DNA of 64,000 nt, from contig CAYUNW010000001.1 in assembly GCA_964446235.1 (NCBI GenBank), positions 62,001 to 126,000 of the forward strand, written 5' to 3'. Positions 27,786 through 37,378 of the stretch are shown piece by piece (the first letter of the stretch is position 1; each line of letters opens with the position of its first letter). This DNA comes from CAYUNW01 sp964446235 (GTDB lineage: Bacteria > Patescibacteriota > Microgenomatia > 2-02-FULL-39-11). The notes below the pieces were generated by a model. That model did no database searches and had not been told where the DNA came from. It was given only the letters and a program-made list of their open reading frames with translations. The position numbers and the translations under genes were made by a program.

Positions 27786-29114
27786 TTATTTGTATATAAG
27801 TTTCAAAAATGTTCTAGTTACTGTAATAGCAGTAAAAAGTGATATAAATATACCAATCGCTAATGTAATAGCAAATCCCCTTACTATACCTGTTCCGAAA
27901 TAATAAAGTATCAAACAAGTAATTAAAGACGACAGATTTGAATCCCTAATAGAACTAAAAGCTCTGTCAAAACCTAAATCTATTGCTGTTTTTTTATCCC
28001 GACCCCATCTGATTTCTTCCTTAATTCTTTCAAAAATCAAAATATTTGCATCAACTGCCATACCAATTGACAAAACAAAACCGGCTAATCCGGCTAAAGT
28101 TATAGTAACGGGAATGGTTTTGAATATTGCTAAAACTATTACAGCATAAATCATTAAGGCAATATTTGCTACCAATCCAAACATACCATAATTTATAAGC
28201 ATAAAAACGGATACGATTAATAACCCTATGCCACCTGCAATCATACTTTTTTCAATTGACTGATTACCCAAAGTAGCTCCAATATTTCTTTGTTCAATAA
28301 TTTTTAACGGTACCGGTAAAGCTCCGGCATTTAATGATATAGTAAGTTTTTTAGCGTCATTTGCTGAAAAGTCTCCTTGTATCACAGCTCTTCCTCCTTC
28401 AATTGGCTCATTTACTCTTGGTGCAGAAAGTAACTGATCGTCAAGAAATATTGCCACCGATTTACCAATATTCCTTTTAGTAATCTCATTAAATATTTGA
28501 CTACCTTGTGTGTCAAATTCTAAAGATACTTGTGGTTTTCCAGTGTTTTGATCAAAAACAACTTCTGACTTTTTTAAATGTTTTCCTGAAAGATTAGTTT
28601 TAATACTCCAAATATCAAAATAACTGGATGGGGTAGCAATTTGTGCTGCTATTGAACTTTCCTCATAAAAATTAAGCTGTGCGGTTTTTCCAATAAGCTC
28701 AACTGCAGAACCGAGATCGGAAATACCCGGTATCTCGACATTTATTCTATAATCATCGGCGGTTTTAGCTTGTTGAATTATCGGCTCCGTTAAACCAAAT
28801 AGGTTTATCCTTTTCTCAACAACATCTTTTGCTGACTGAAAAGCCTGTTCTTTATTTTGTTGATCGATACCATTCATATCTGCTTCTAAAACTATATGTG
28901 TTCCACCCGACAAATCCAATCCAAATCTGGATTCAAAGTTTTTTTTAATAATAAAACGACCTATACCGAAATCAATTTTAGGAGGATTAATTATTCTATC
29001 AATTTTGATTGATCCAATTTGGAATTTAAGACGTAAATTATTCGGTAATGAAATCAAACTTGAAATAATTGTAACAATTGCAATAAAAATTAAGCTTTTA
29101 TATGATTTATTCAT
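27786..29114 (-). CDS. secD: protein translocase subunit SecD
   Basis: 442 residues, six transmembrane helices. Motifs are RFGLDLSGGTHIVLEAD in the P1 region, then SLNAGALPVPLKI, and GMAVDANILIFERIKEE in the membrane core holding the proton-path Asp. Partner of SecF. The periplasmic P1 domain is shorter than in E. coli, as in many compact genomes. Confidence 0.95.
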   Translation of the reverse strand: MNKSYKSLIFIAIVTIISSLISLPNNLRLKFQIGSIKIDRIINPPKIDFGIGRFIIKKNFESRFGLDLSGGTHIVLEADMNGIDQQNKEQAFQSAKDVVEKRINLFGLTEPIIQQAKTADDYRINVEIPGISDLGSAVELIGKTAQLNFYEESSIAAQIATPSSYFDIWSIKTNLSGKHLKKSEVVFDQNTGKPQVSLEFDTQGSQIFNEITKRNIGKSVAIFLDDQLLSAPRVNEPIEGGRAVIQGDFSANDAKKLTISLNAGALPVPLKIIEQRNIGATLGNQSIEKSMIAGGIGLLIVSVFMLINYGMFGLVANIALMIYAVIVLAIFKTIPVTITLAGLAGFVLSIGMAVDANILIFERIKEEIRWGRDKKTAIDLGFDRAFSSIRDSNLSSLITCLILYYFGTGIVRGFAITLAIGIFISLFTAITVTRTFLKLIYK

Positions 29115-29123
29115 TATTTGTGG

Positions 29124-29306
29124 CTATTTAGCATCAGGTAATAACATTTGAGCAGTACCGGAAAAACGGAGATTTATATTTCCTTTAACTAAATCTGTTT
29201 TTACCTGCACATAATCTCCTGATTTTAAATTAAGACCGTGTACAAACCTGGCAGGAATAATTACTGCTAAACTGTTTCTGCCGATTTTAACTATTTTTTG
29301 TCGCAT
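29124..29306 (-). CDS. AbrB/MazE-type swapped-hairpin DNA-binding protein
   Basis: 60 residues beginning KIVKIGRNSLAVIIPARFV and LKSGDYVQV, the beta-hairpin core of SpoVT-AbrB domains. Such proteins are regulators or antitoxins. It lies between secD and the HTH-nucleotidyltransferase gene on the same strand, 4 bases from the latter; no toxin of known family is next to it. Confidence 0.75.
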   Translation of the reverse strand: MRQKIVKIGRNSLAVIIPARFVHGLNLKSGDYVQVKTDLVKGNINLRFSGTAQMLLPDAK

Positions 29307-29310
29307 AAAT

Positions 29311-29886
29311 TTACCTTACTAATTCTTCTTCATCACCGATAATTGCAATCCTGGAACCTTTAAGAATATCCAGAATGAATGGGTCTCTTCGTTTTTTACG
29401 GAATTCAAACTCTTCTTCTGTCATTACAGTATAGTTTATTTCTCTTTCACGTTTTGCTTCCTCTTGTCTGATTATTTGCATTATTTCCGGTAGAACTACT
29501 TTTCCAACTAATAAAAGATCGACATCATTAGAATGTTTAGGTAAATTTCTTGCAAACTTTCCAGAAATCATAGCAAATTTTATACGTCCTAATTTTGATT
29601 TATTTTTTATAATATCACCACCCAAACCGGTAGTCTTAATGATTATATTCAATAAATCATAATATAGAAGGTGATCTTTTCTTAATAGATAAAAAAGTCT
29701 GTTTGCGCGACGTTCTTTGGTGAAAAGACCGATTTTTTCCAAATGTGAAAGCTCTCTTCTAACAGCATTAATCTCTTCTTCAGTTCTCCTTACAATTTCC
29801 CTAACATGATACATTTTTTCAGGAGACTGAAAAAATAGTTCCAGAATTTTTATTCTAACCCTGGAAATTATTATATCTTTAAACAT
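29311..29886 (-). CDS. winged-helix regulator fused to a minimal nucleotidyltransferase-like domain
   Basis: 191 residues from the ATG at 29886, which has a GGAGG site in place (an upstream TTG at 29904 is less likely). The N-terminal winged helix (about 1-75) has the ArsR-like pattern of REIVRRT and LSHLEKIGLF. The C-terminal half has ISGKFAR followed by NDVDLLLVG, the GxF...DxD pattern of MNT-like nucleotidyltransferases. Function may be transcriptional control or toxin-antitoxin related; unproven. Confidence 0.75.
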   Translation of the reverse strand: MFKDIIISRVRIKILELFFQSPEKMYHVREIVRRTEEEINAVRRELSHLEKIGLFTKERRANRLFYLLRKDHLLYYDLLNIIIKTTGLGGDIIKNKSKLGRIKFAMISGKFARNLPKHSNDVDLLLVGKVVLPEIMQIIRQEEAKREREINYTVMTEEEFEFRKKRRDPFILDILKGSRIAIIGDEEELVR

Positions 29887-29917
29887 AATTTCCTCCTTTT
29901 TCAACAGGGCAGATTAT

Positions 29918-31096
29918 TTAGTAACTCACTTGATCCTCATTTGGAACCAGTTCAATCCAAATTGGACCTCTGGTGAATTCAACTTCCTTTCCTTTTGAAT
30001 CAAAATATTGAGTCCTTGAAATTCTTGTTTTCTTAGACCAAGTACCGTTAATCACTTTTCCGTCTTGAAATATCAAAGCCTTTCCACTCCCTATCGATGT
30101 ATATAACAGATGACCATGTCCATCCACTGGTCCTCTGATTTTTGTCAGTTGAATAACTACATTCTTGGCGACTAAATCTTGTTTGTTGTCCAAATCTATA
30201 TGCTGTTCACCACCGAGTTTTCTTTTATATATATTATTCTCTCTATCAAAAATCCATTCTACATCATATGAAGGTCGACCTTCCGAAAATGCGATTTTCA
30301 CACTGTTTACATTTCCCAAATCTGAATTGTTACCATCTTTAAATTTCCACATAGTAAAATTTTTATCCCAAGAAACACCATCTTCGTCAACATTTGTCCA
30401 ACCACGTTTTTCGGCAATTTTGTATAAATTATCTTCAAAACAAACCATGGTATGTTCTGTGGCTACCGGACGACCGACACGATCTGGATTTCTATAACAA
30501 TCTGGCATTCCAATACCGAATTGATCTAAATCTTTAATACCGTATTTTTGAATTTGACCTAACGCATCAGCGTCTATGGCTGTAGAAGCAGCATTATCTC
30601 CTAACCGATTAGCACCTCCTACATGATTATATAAAGCGTCATATTCGGATACCCAATCTAAATAATTAGACCTAGCTGATCTTACAGGAGCAAATGCGAT
30701 ATTTTCAAAAGGGGTATTACAATAAAACACACCCATATATCTGGTAACCCATCCTTCTACTAATGCCTCATATACGACATCAGCTCTTGATAATCCCGAT
30801 TGAGGCCGAGCGTCTTCACTGTTTTCAATCATAACTGCTAATGGTCTTCTTTTCTCCCAATCTTCTTTCTCTTTTTCGGTATATTTTTCACCATTCATAG
30901 GACATACAGCTGTCCTCGGTAAAGATGGGTCTACTTTATTTTTAGGATTTACACTTGGAGATATATTTGCTACAGGAGAAACGAAAACCGGATTACCACC
31001 TTTAAATACAAAAGAGTTAAAAACAGCATAAGATATTCCAGTTGAAATAAAATATAAACCTAACCCAAATAAATACACAATTAATTTTTTGTTCAT
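29918..31096 (-). CDS. DUF3048 (YerB-like) anchored lipoprotein-like protein
   Basis: 392 residues from the ATG at 31096; the longer frame from 31165 would run into the upstream gene. An N-terminal hydrophobic segment (about 4-24) exports the protein. The DUF3048 domain has VMIENSEDARPQSGL, SRADVVYEA and PVRSARSNYLDW, and its C-terminal part ends with WIELVP. Extracytoplasmic, role unknown. Confidence 0.85.
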   Translation of the reverse strand: MNKKLIVYLFGLGLYFISTGISYAVFNSFVFKGGNPVFVSPVANISPSVNPKNKVDPSLPRTAVCPMNGEKYTEKEKEDWEKRRPLAVMIENSEDARPQSGLSRADVVYEALVEGWVTRYMGVFYCNTPFENIAFAPVRSARSNYLDWVSEYDALYNHVGGANRLGDNAASTAIDADALGQIQKYGIKDLDQFGIGMPDCYRNPDRVGRPVATEHTMVCFEDNLYKIAEKRGWTNVDEDGVSWDKNFTMWKFKDGNNSDLGNVNSVKIAFSEGRPSYDVEWIFDRENNIYKRKLGGEQHIDLDNKQDLVAKNVVIQLTKIRGPVDGHGHLLYTSIGSGKALIFQDGKVINGTWSKKTRISRTQYFDSKGKEVEFTRGPIWIELVPNEDQVSY

Positions 31097-31100
31097 AATT

Positions 31101-31562
31101 TTATTTAAAATTTGATAATGCAACAGCTTTTTTAACAGTCTGTTTCTCTTCTTCCGATAATTCAATATCTATACCTTTACCATCCTTAACTTCTTTAATA
31201 TACCATCTGGTTACACCACGATTATGAAGAGATGTTAATAATATACCTGAATTTTTACCATCTAGCAAAGCCAGAATAAAACTTTGCTTCCCTCCGGTAT
31301 CACTGAAAGGATTAAATCTGAACAATGATATTTTTTGAAAATTATAAACTATATCATTGGATAAAGAATTTACCTTCAGTGTTAATGTATGAATTTCTTT
31401 TTTGGAAAGATGAACGTCCTTTAAAATATTATTGAGAATGTCGATTAAGTTACCTTGAGTAACACCTTTCAATAATTTATTTTGGTTACTAAATATTTTA
31501 AAAATAACTACTGTATCAATCAAAAGCCACAAAAGTATAAAAGAAATTAGAACATAAATCAT
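31101..31562 (-). CDS. DUF4446 family protein with N-terminal membrane anchor
   Basis: 153 residues. One N-terminal transmembrane segment (about 3-24), a coiled-coil-like middle, and the family signature RFNPFSDTGGKQSFILALLD followed by TSLHNRG. Function unknown. It lies 4 bases upstream of the DUF3048 gene, so the two are co-transcribed. Confidence 0.85.
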   Translation of the reverse strand: MIYVLISFILLWLLIDTVVIFKIFSNQNKLLKGVTQGNLIDILNNILKDVHLSKKEIHTLTLKVNSLSNDIVYNFQKISLFRFNPFSDTGGKQSFILALLDGKNSGILLTSLHNRGVTRWYIKEVKDGKGIDIELSEEEKQTVKKAVALSNFK

Positions 31563-31655
31563 AAAATATGCATTTTAAAAATTGAGTAAACTATGTATTC
31601 GAGATTGTACTCACTTTACAACTTTGTGTCAATATGATAGGCTTTTTGCCATAAT

Positions 31656-31952
31656 ATGCCTAAAAAAACTAAAAGGCAAAAAATCGAATCACAAATAAGA
31701 AGAGAGAAAATGCTCTCGCAAGGCTACAGTGTAAATTTTGTCAAGACTGAACTTGATCAAACATCCATTAAAGCTAAAATTCAACAGCAATCACCTTCAA
31801 AAACTTTAAAAAATGTTGATCTAACAAGCCAAAAACATTTTTCAACCGATTCATATCATTTTGTTAAGAAAGACTTGATAAGAATTACTATATTTACAAT
31901 TTTCGCTTTCGTAATCCAAGGTGTGCTATATTTCCTGTTAGGTATAAATTGA
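31656..31952 (+). CDS. small tail-anchored basic protein, unknown function
   Basis: 98 residues. The N-terminus is very basic (MPKKTKRQKIESQIRREKM) and a single transmembrane segment is at the C-terminus (about 75-96). No family recognised. It is followed by the DUF5679 gene 34 bases later on the same strand. Confidence 0.55.
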   Translation: MPKKTKRQKIESQIRREKMLSQGYSVNFVKTELDQTSIKAKIQQQSPSKTLKNVDLTSQKHFSTDSYHFVKKDLIRITIFTIFAFVIQGVLYFLLGIN

Positions 31953-31986
31953 TTGTTTATATACTTAAGAGAGGAGGTGAAAATAT

Positions 31987-32127
31987 ATGGCAGAAATGTA
32001 TTGTGTTAAATGTCGTGCAAAAAGAGAAGATCCAAATGCACAAAAAGTGACAATGAAAAACGGTAAACCAGCAATGAAAGGAAAATGTCCTGTTTGCGGC
32101 ACCGGAATGTATAAAATTGGTGGCTAA
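31987..32127 (+). CDS. DUF5679-type zinc ribbon protein
   Basis: 46 residues. Two Cys pairs, CVKC near the start and CPVC near the end, flank a basic segment with MKNGKPAMKGKCP, as in DUF5679 proteins. It has a textbook ribosome-binding site (GAGGAGGTGA at about 31973-31982) and is followed by a strong terminator. Such tiny ribbons are common in this type of genome; the role is unknown. Confidence 0.85.
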   Translation: MAEMYCVKCRAKREDPNAQKVTMKNGKPAMKGKCPVCGTGMYKIGG

Positions 32128-32147
32128 AACAATTTTTGATAGCATAT

Positions 32148-32177
32148 AAAACCCCTCCTTAAAAAGTGAGGGGTTTT
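32148..32177. terminator. bidirectional intrinsic terminator
   Basis: Perfect 10-bp inverted repeat AAAACCCCTC / GAGGGGTTTT with a 10-base loop. A T-rich tail is present on both strands. It ends the DUF5679 transcript on the plus strand and the exporter operon on the minus strand. Confidence 0.9.
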
Positions 32178-32190
32178 ATTTTAGAAAAAC

Positions 32191-33396
32191 TCATCTTCTA
32201 ATTGCTTCAACAGGTGTCATTTCTGAAGCTTTCTTAGCCGGTACCACGCCAAAAAATATACCTATACTTGCTGATACAAATACTGCTAAAAAAACCGTAT
32301 TGAAGTTTATATAAGCCGGAAAATAGCTTTGAATTAATATTACAACCAAAAAAGAAAAGCATAAACCTAATACACCACCTAACATAGATAAAATTATCGA
32401 TTGGGTAAGAAAAAGCAATAAAATATCCCTTCTTTTTGCTCCATATGCACGCCTAATTCCTATTTCCTGTACCCTTTGTGCAACAGATACATACATAATA
32501 TTCATTATTCCTATCCCACCTACCATTAATGATATCGTTGCTATCCCCACTAATACATAATTAACCATATTAAAAATTGATTCCATAGAATTGAAAATCT
32601 CCTTTTGATCCAATACGGAAAAATCGCTCTCGTTATATCTTTTAAGCAATATGTTTTTAATATCCGTCTTAGTCGTTTCTAATCTATCTTCATTTTTAAG
32701 TTTAGCGTAGATGCCGTAATATTTTTTACTTGGATTAAATGATAACGTAGATTTAAAAGGCGTTAAAATATGATCGTCAATACTTGGCATACCACCGCCG
32801 CCTCCACCTTTGGATTCTAAAACACCAATTACTAAATAAGGTTGATCGTTAATTTTAACGATTTTATTTAACGCCTGATCTTTGGTGCTAAAAAGGTTTT
32901 TTGCAACTGCAGAACCCAATACAACAACTTTTTTGGCTTTTTCATTATGGTTTTCATCAAATAATACCCCCATTTCAACAACCATATTCAATATGTTAAA
33001 AATATCCGGAGTTGAAGCAATAAGTTCATATACTCTAGTATCCTTATATCCTTTTATTTCCGGATAAAAATGGTAAGCAGGAGCAGAAACGGCAATATTT
33101 TCGATTTTTTTTATCCTCTGATAATCTTTATCATCAAATTTTCCCTGAATAGACATGCTTGACGGATTAATACTCCCACTTTGCATCATACGGCCAGGCA
33201 TTACCATTACTAAATTTGCACCTATTGCTTCAAATTGAAGCTCTATATATTTTTTCAAACCAAGTCCGAAGGCCATAAGTAGCACTACTGATGAAATTCC
33301 AATAAATATCCCTAAAGAAGTAAGAATTGTCCGAATTTTATTGTTTTTAAGATCATTAAAAGAATTGGTAACAATACAGCAAAAATATTTATACAT
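32191..33396 (-). CDS. MacB/FtsX-type ABC transporter permease (second copy)
   Basis: 401 residues with the MacB layout: TM1 (about 25-47, LTSLGIFIGISSVVLLMAF), a large extracytoplasmic MacB_PCD domain (about 48-275), then three C-terminal helices with GGIGIMNIMYVSVAQR and RRAYGAKRRDI. The C-terminus VEAIRR is typical. Exports or handles envelope substrates with an ATPase partner. It is closely related to the permease encoded upstream, so the pair arose by duplication. Confidence 0.9.
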   Translation of the reverse strand: MYKYFCCIVTNSFNDLKNNKIRTILTSLGIFIGISSVVLLMAFGLGLKKYIELQFEAIGANLVMVMPGRMMQSGSINPSSMSIQGKFDDKDYQRIKKIENIAVSAPAYHFYPEIKGYKDTRVYELIASTPDIFNILNMVVEMGVLFDENHNEKAKKVVVLGSAVAKNLFSTKDQALNKIVKINDQPYLVIGVLESKGGGGGGMPSIDDHILTPFKSTLSFNPSKKYYGIYAKLKNEDRLETTKTDIKNILLKRYNESDFSVLDQKEIFNSMESIFNMVNYVLVGIATISLMVGGIGIMNIMYVSVAQRVQEIGIRRAYGAKRRDILLLFLTQSIILSMLGGVLGLCFSFLVVILIQSYFPAYINFNTVFLAVFVSASIGIFFGVVPAKKASEMTPVEAIRR

Positions 33397-33431
33397 GAAT
33401 TTGTATTAATTATATCCCAAAAACGTCAAAC

Positions 33432-34640
33432 TCATTCATATCTTATTGCTTCAATTGGTGAAAGATCAGCAGCTCTCTTTGCAGGAAAAACACCAAACAC
33501 AATACCTATTGCGGAAGAAACACCCAAAGCAACAAGTACGGATTGGAGATTTATATATGCCGGAAAAAATTTCTGTATCAATAACACCACAACAAATGAA
33601 AACAGTAAACCTAACATGCCTCCCAAAAGTGATAAAATAACTGCTTCGGTCAAAAATTGTATCAAAATGTCTTTTCCTGTTGCGCCCATAGACCGTCTTA
33701 TCCCAATTTCCCTGATTCGTTCAACTACAGAAACATACATAATATTCATAATTCCAATACCACCAACTACTAAAGAAATCGCTGCAATAGCCACTAATAT
33801 TGTATTCAACACCGAAAAGATAGAAGAAACAGCATTAAGAATTTCTGTCTGTTCAATAACAGAAAAGTCATCTTCACTATACCTTTTGAGTAAACTGTTT
33901 TTGATATTATCTTTGGTAGTTGCAATAGTCTCACCCGAAACTGCTTTTAAACTTATTGCCGTAAAAGACTTATCAGGATTAAACGCTAAAGCAGATTTAT
34001 ATGGTATATAGATAAAGGAATCAAAATCAGGCCCGCCAAAACCTCCTCCTCCTTTGGATTTCAAAACACCAATCACCGGAAAACCTTGATTCTCAATCTT
34101 AATTGTTTTACCTAAGGCTGTGTCTATATTTCCATATAATTTTTCCGCGATTTTAGGTCCAATAACAACCTTTTTACTACGTTTTTCCACGTCAGTTTTA
34201 TTGAAAAGATTTCCTACTTCTACCTCCAAATTCCTAATCGCAAACACTCCTTCATTTGTCGCATATAGTTCACCGAATTCCGAATTCCCGTTTGCCGTAA
34301 CCTCTACCGTTTTCATAAAAGCGGGTACAACATAAGAAATATCATCTATTTTTGTCAGGTTCAAAATATCTTTCTCGTCAAATCTGGTGCCACCCAATGC
34401 GCTACCACCTCCTCTAAAATTTCCACCTTCCAATATTTTTCCTGGTACAACAATCAAAAGGTTTGTACCTAAGCTTTCAAACTGATTTTCAATGTATTTT
34501 TTCAATCCCAATCCAAAAGCAATCAATAATACTACCGATGCTACTCCAATGAGTATGCCTAAAGATGTCAAAAAAGTTCTGACTTTATTTCGCTTAAAAT
34601 CTTCAAGAGCCGATTTGAATACAAACAGAAAATTGTTCAT
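33432..34640 (-). CDS. MacB/FtsX-type ABC transporter permease (first copy)
   Basis: 402 residues from the ATG at 34640, after the ATPase stop; an upstream start at 34673 would overlap the ATPase gene. Same domain order as its neighbour: TM1, MacB_PCD domain with a Gly-rich loop near residue 205, and three C-terminal helices including GGIGIMNIMYVSVVER and RRSMGATGKDI. The two permeases may form a heterodimer with one ATPase. Confidence 0.9.
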   Translation of the reverse strand: MNNFLFVFKSALEDFKRNKVRTFLTSLGILIGVASVVLLIAFGLGLKKYIENQFESLGTNLLIVVPGKILEGGNFRGGGSALGGTRFDEKDILNLTKIDDISYVVPAFMKTVEVTANGNSEFGELYATNEGVFAIRNLEVEVGNLFNKTDVEKRSKKVVIGPKIAEKLYGNIDTALGKTIKIENQGFPVIGVLKSKGGGGFGGPDFDSFIYIPYKSALAFNPDKSFTAISLKAVSGETIATTKDNIKNSLLKRYSEDDFSVIEQTEILNAVSSIFSVLNTILVAIAAISLVVGGIGIMNIMYVSVVERIREIGIRRSMGATGKDILIQFLTEAVILSLLGGMLGLLFSFVVVLLIQKFFPAYINLQSVLVALGVSSAIGIVFGVFPAKRAADLSPIEAIRYE

Positions 34641-34650
34641 AAAAGGAAAA

Positions 34651-35331
34651 TTATTTTGATACTTTTCCGTCACGGATAATTATCCTACGCCTTGCCCTAT
34701 CAGCAATATCTTTCTCATGTGTGACTAAAACTACAGTAATTTTATCTTTGGAATTTAAATTATCCAATAAATCCATAATGATATTCCCGGTTTTTGTATC
34801 CAAATTTCCGGTAGGTTCATCTGCTAAAATCAATTGCGGATCATTTACCAATGCCCTAGCAATAGCTACTCTCTGCTGTTGACCTCCAGATAATTTGTTT
34901 GGATAAGATTTTGCCTTTTCCAATATCCCGAATCTTTTCAAAAGGTCATTTGCTTTTTCTATAAAATTCTGACCTTTGTCGTTCCTTGTATACATTGTCG
35001 GCAGTAATACATTTTCTAATACTGTTAATTTATTTATAAGGTTAAACTGCTGAAATACAAATCCAACAAATTCATTACGAAGATGAGATAGCTTATCGTC
35101 AGAAAAATTTGAAATATCTTCCCCTTCAATAAGCACTTTACCTCGTGTGGGTGAATCCAATAATCCAATAATATGCATTAATGTCGATTTCCCCGAACCA
35201 GAAGGACCCAATATTGCTACATATTCGCTTTTAGAGATTTCTACACTGACATTGTCAAGAGCTACGAAAATTCCGGAATCGATTTTATATTCTTTATACA
35301 CATTTTCGATTTTTATTAATGGATTTTTCAT
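34651..35331 (-). CDS. ABC transporter ATPase (MacB/LolD type)
   Basis: 226 residues from the ATG at 35331; an upstream ATG at 35361 overlaps the adaptor gene. Walker A is GPSGSGKSTLMHIIG, ABC signature LSGGQQQRVAIARAL, Walker B LILADEPTGNLD. It powers the two adjacent permeases, and belongs to the MacAB/LolCDE class rather than to importers, as no binding protein is present. Confidence 0.93.
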   Translation of the reverse strand: MKNPLIKIENVYKEYKIDSGIFVALDNVSVEISKSEYVAILGPSGSGKSTLMHIIGLLDSPTRGKVLIEGEDISNFSDDKLSHLRNEFVGFVFQQFNLINKLTVLENVLLPTMYTRNDKGQNFIEKANDLLKRFGILEKAKSYPNKLSGGQQQRVAIARALVNDPQLILADEPTGNLDTKTGNIIMDLLDNLNSKDKITVVLVTHEKDIADRARRRIIIRDGKVSK

Positions 35332-35353
35332 AAATTTCAATGAGGTGCAAAAA

Positions 35354-36367
35354 TTATTCAAATACCAATTGACCTTCTGTTAAACCTTCTGTGATTTCAA
35401 TATAGTTATCAGTTTCCATACCAGTTTGTACAAACCTCTTTTCTTCTTTCCCGTTTTCCTTTAATATTACGTATTTTTTATCCCCTGATGATTTTACATA
35501 TTTTATTGGCAGATATAACACGTCGTTTTTAATTTTTGTCACAAAAGACAAATCCCCAGCCATGCCAATTCGATATTTATAACCCGTATTTTCAGAATTA
35601 AATATAAATTTCACTTCGTAAACAGTACCTGTCTCATCAATTTTAGGGGTAAAAGAAATATTCTTAATATTTCCTGATAACGTTTCATCAGGATAAGAAT
35701 CCAAAGTTAAATTGCCAGCCATATTTTCTAAAAGAGATGTAACTTCCGTTTGATCTGCAAGAGCAGAAAAGTAAATACTTTTGGGATTAATCACCTCGTA
35801 TTCAGAATTTAAAGTTGTTACATTAACTCCAGGATGTTGATGAGTAGCTTTGGTAACTATACCTTCTATCGGAGTCCAAAGATTTGCATATTTAATCGCT
35901 AAATCTTTTATTTCTACATCTATTACGGAATTTTCCAGATCAAATTGGGCTTTTTCAATTATCCTTTTAAATTCATCTGACAATACTTTTCCTTCATAAT
36001 TATCATTTGTCTGTTCAAAATCCCATCTTTCAGACATATAAAGGTTTAAGTATTTTTTTAGATTTTTTTCAAGTTCACGTTTATCAAGTGATGCTATAGT
36101 TTGGTATTTGTCAACATAATCACCTTCTTTTACCCCAACCCAAGAAAGCATTCCGGAAGTCTGAAAACGCAAAATTACCGATTCTTCTGCCTGAATATTT
36201 CCTGATATTGTCAATTCCTCCTGCAATGTTCCTTTATTTACTTGAGCCGCTTTAATTTCACTATTTTTTCCAGCCTTAAAAAATTTCTGATATCCAAAAT
36301 ATCCTATTAAAGCAAATACCATTAATATTAAAACGGTTTTATATTTTTTCTTTATAAATGCCAACAT
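35354..36367 (-). CDS. MacA/HlyD-type periplasmic adaptor protein
   Basis: 337 residues. An N-terminal membrane anchor (about 10-26), then the barrel-sandwich lipoyl-like halves (GNIQAEESVILRF and the later WTPIEGIVTKA), a short coiled-coil hairpin between them and a beta-barrel domain with GMAGDLSF. Family members join an inner-membrane pump to the exterior. Coding order adaptor-ATPase-permease-permease supports a MacAB-like system. Confidence 0.88.
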   Translation of the reverse strand: MLAFIKKKYKTVLILMVFALIGYFGYQKFFKAGKNSEIKAAQVNKGTLQEELTISGNIQAEESVILRFQTSGMLSWVGVKEGDYVDKYQTIASLDKRELEKNLKKYLNLYMSERWDFEQTNDNYEGKVLSDEFKRIIEKAQFDLENSVIDVEIKDLAIKYANLWTPIEGIVTKATHQHPGVNVTTLNSEYEVINPKSIYFSALADQTEVTSLLENMAGNLTLDSYPDETLSGNIKNISFTPKIDETGTVYEVKFIFNSENTGYKYRIGMAGDLSFVTKIKNDVLYLPIKYVKSSGDKKYVILKENGKEEKRFVQTGMETDNYIEITEGLTEGQLVFE

Positions 36368-36452
36368 AAGATTAATATATCCCTTAATCTATCACTTTTT
36401 GACCTTTTTTGGAATAAGCCTTTAAATTTTGAATTATATTGATTTTAAATGA

Positions 36453-37373
36453 TCATCTAATAAAAATTGTCACGATAATCGGAATATATATTAAAGCTAG
36501 AAAAGTACTAATCAAAACTGCTAAAGCTGCCTTTTCCGGATGCGCTTTCAACAAAGATGCATAGACAACGGTATTGGCGGCTATAGGAACTACAGCTGTT
36601 AGTATCATGTAATTATAAATTTTTGGTTGATAGATATTAAAGTAATTTTTGTCCAATAAAATTAATATGAAAATAACAACCGGCCAAAATAAAAATTTTA
36701 TAATTAATGTTGAAAATAAAAACTTAATATCTAATCCAAATTTTTTAATCGTTGAGATTCCTACTCCGATAATTAACATACCTAATACTGTATAAGCGCC
36801 TTGGAAATATCTTATTGTATCTTGATATATATAACCTAATTTGATACCAAGAAGATTAAATATGAGCCCAAATCCGAATGCATAAATTAATGGTAATTTT
36901 ATAAGCTTATTAATACTCTCTTTGACTGAATGACTACCTCTAGCTGTCAGATAAAAACCAACTGTACTCTCATATAAAACAAAACCTAATACAATCATAG
37001 CCATAATACTAATCGCTTCTACACCAAATATCGCAGTTGCTACTGGAATTCCAAAATAACCTGTATTTCCGGAACCGGAGGCAAATGCCAATATATTTCT
37101 AGTAGAATCATGCCAGATATTTTTAGCTATTTTATATATAAATATTGCAATAGATGAACATAAAATATAAAAAAACACCGGTAAGGAAAGATAGGAAAAT
37201 TCCAATTGAGTAGTAAAAGCCCCGTGAAAAATAATTATTGGAGCAATAATATAAATCAGCAATAATGCCAATGTATCTTTTTTAATTTTCAAAAATCTTC
37301 CGCTGATAATACCAAAAAAAATTATTACATATAACGGAATTATTTTAAAAAACAAATCTATAAAAACAGTCAT
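36453..37373 (-). CDS. AEC-family (auxin efflux carrier type) membrane transporter
   Basis: 306 residues from the ATG at 37373, about ten transmembrane helices. The start at 37397 would overlap ilvE. Motifs include GIISGRFLKIKKDT near the N-terminus, ASGSGNTGYFGIPVA (the conserved unwound helix region) and AVVPIAANTVVYA near the C-terminus. It is the last gene of the branched-chain operon, 5 bases after ilvE, so it may carry a related amino or keto acid. That is inferred from position only. Confidence 0.85.
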   Translation of the reverse strand: MTVFIDLFFKIIPLYVIIFFGIISGRFLKIKKDTLALLLIYIIAPIIIFHGAFTTQLEFSYLSLPVFFYILCSSIAIFIYKIAKNIWHDSTRNILAFASGSGNTGYFGIPVATAIFGVEAISIMAMIVLGFVLYESTVGFYLTARGSHSVKESINKLIKLPLIYAFGFGLIFNLLGIKLGYIYQDTIRYFQGAYTVLGMLIIGVGISTIKKFGLDIKFLFSTLIIKFLFWPVVIFILILLDKNYFNIYQPKIYNYMILTAVVPIAANTVVYASLLKAHPEKAALAVLISTFLALIYIPIIVTIFIR

Positions 37374-37378
37374 CAATT

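Noticed and set aside
32191..34640. Assembly duplication of one permease gene
   Set aside because: The two genes differ at many positions and in loop length, so they are real paralogues.
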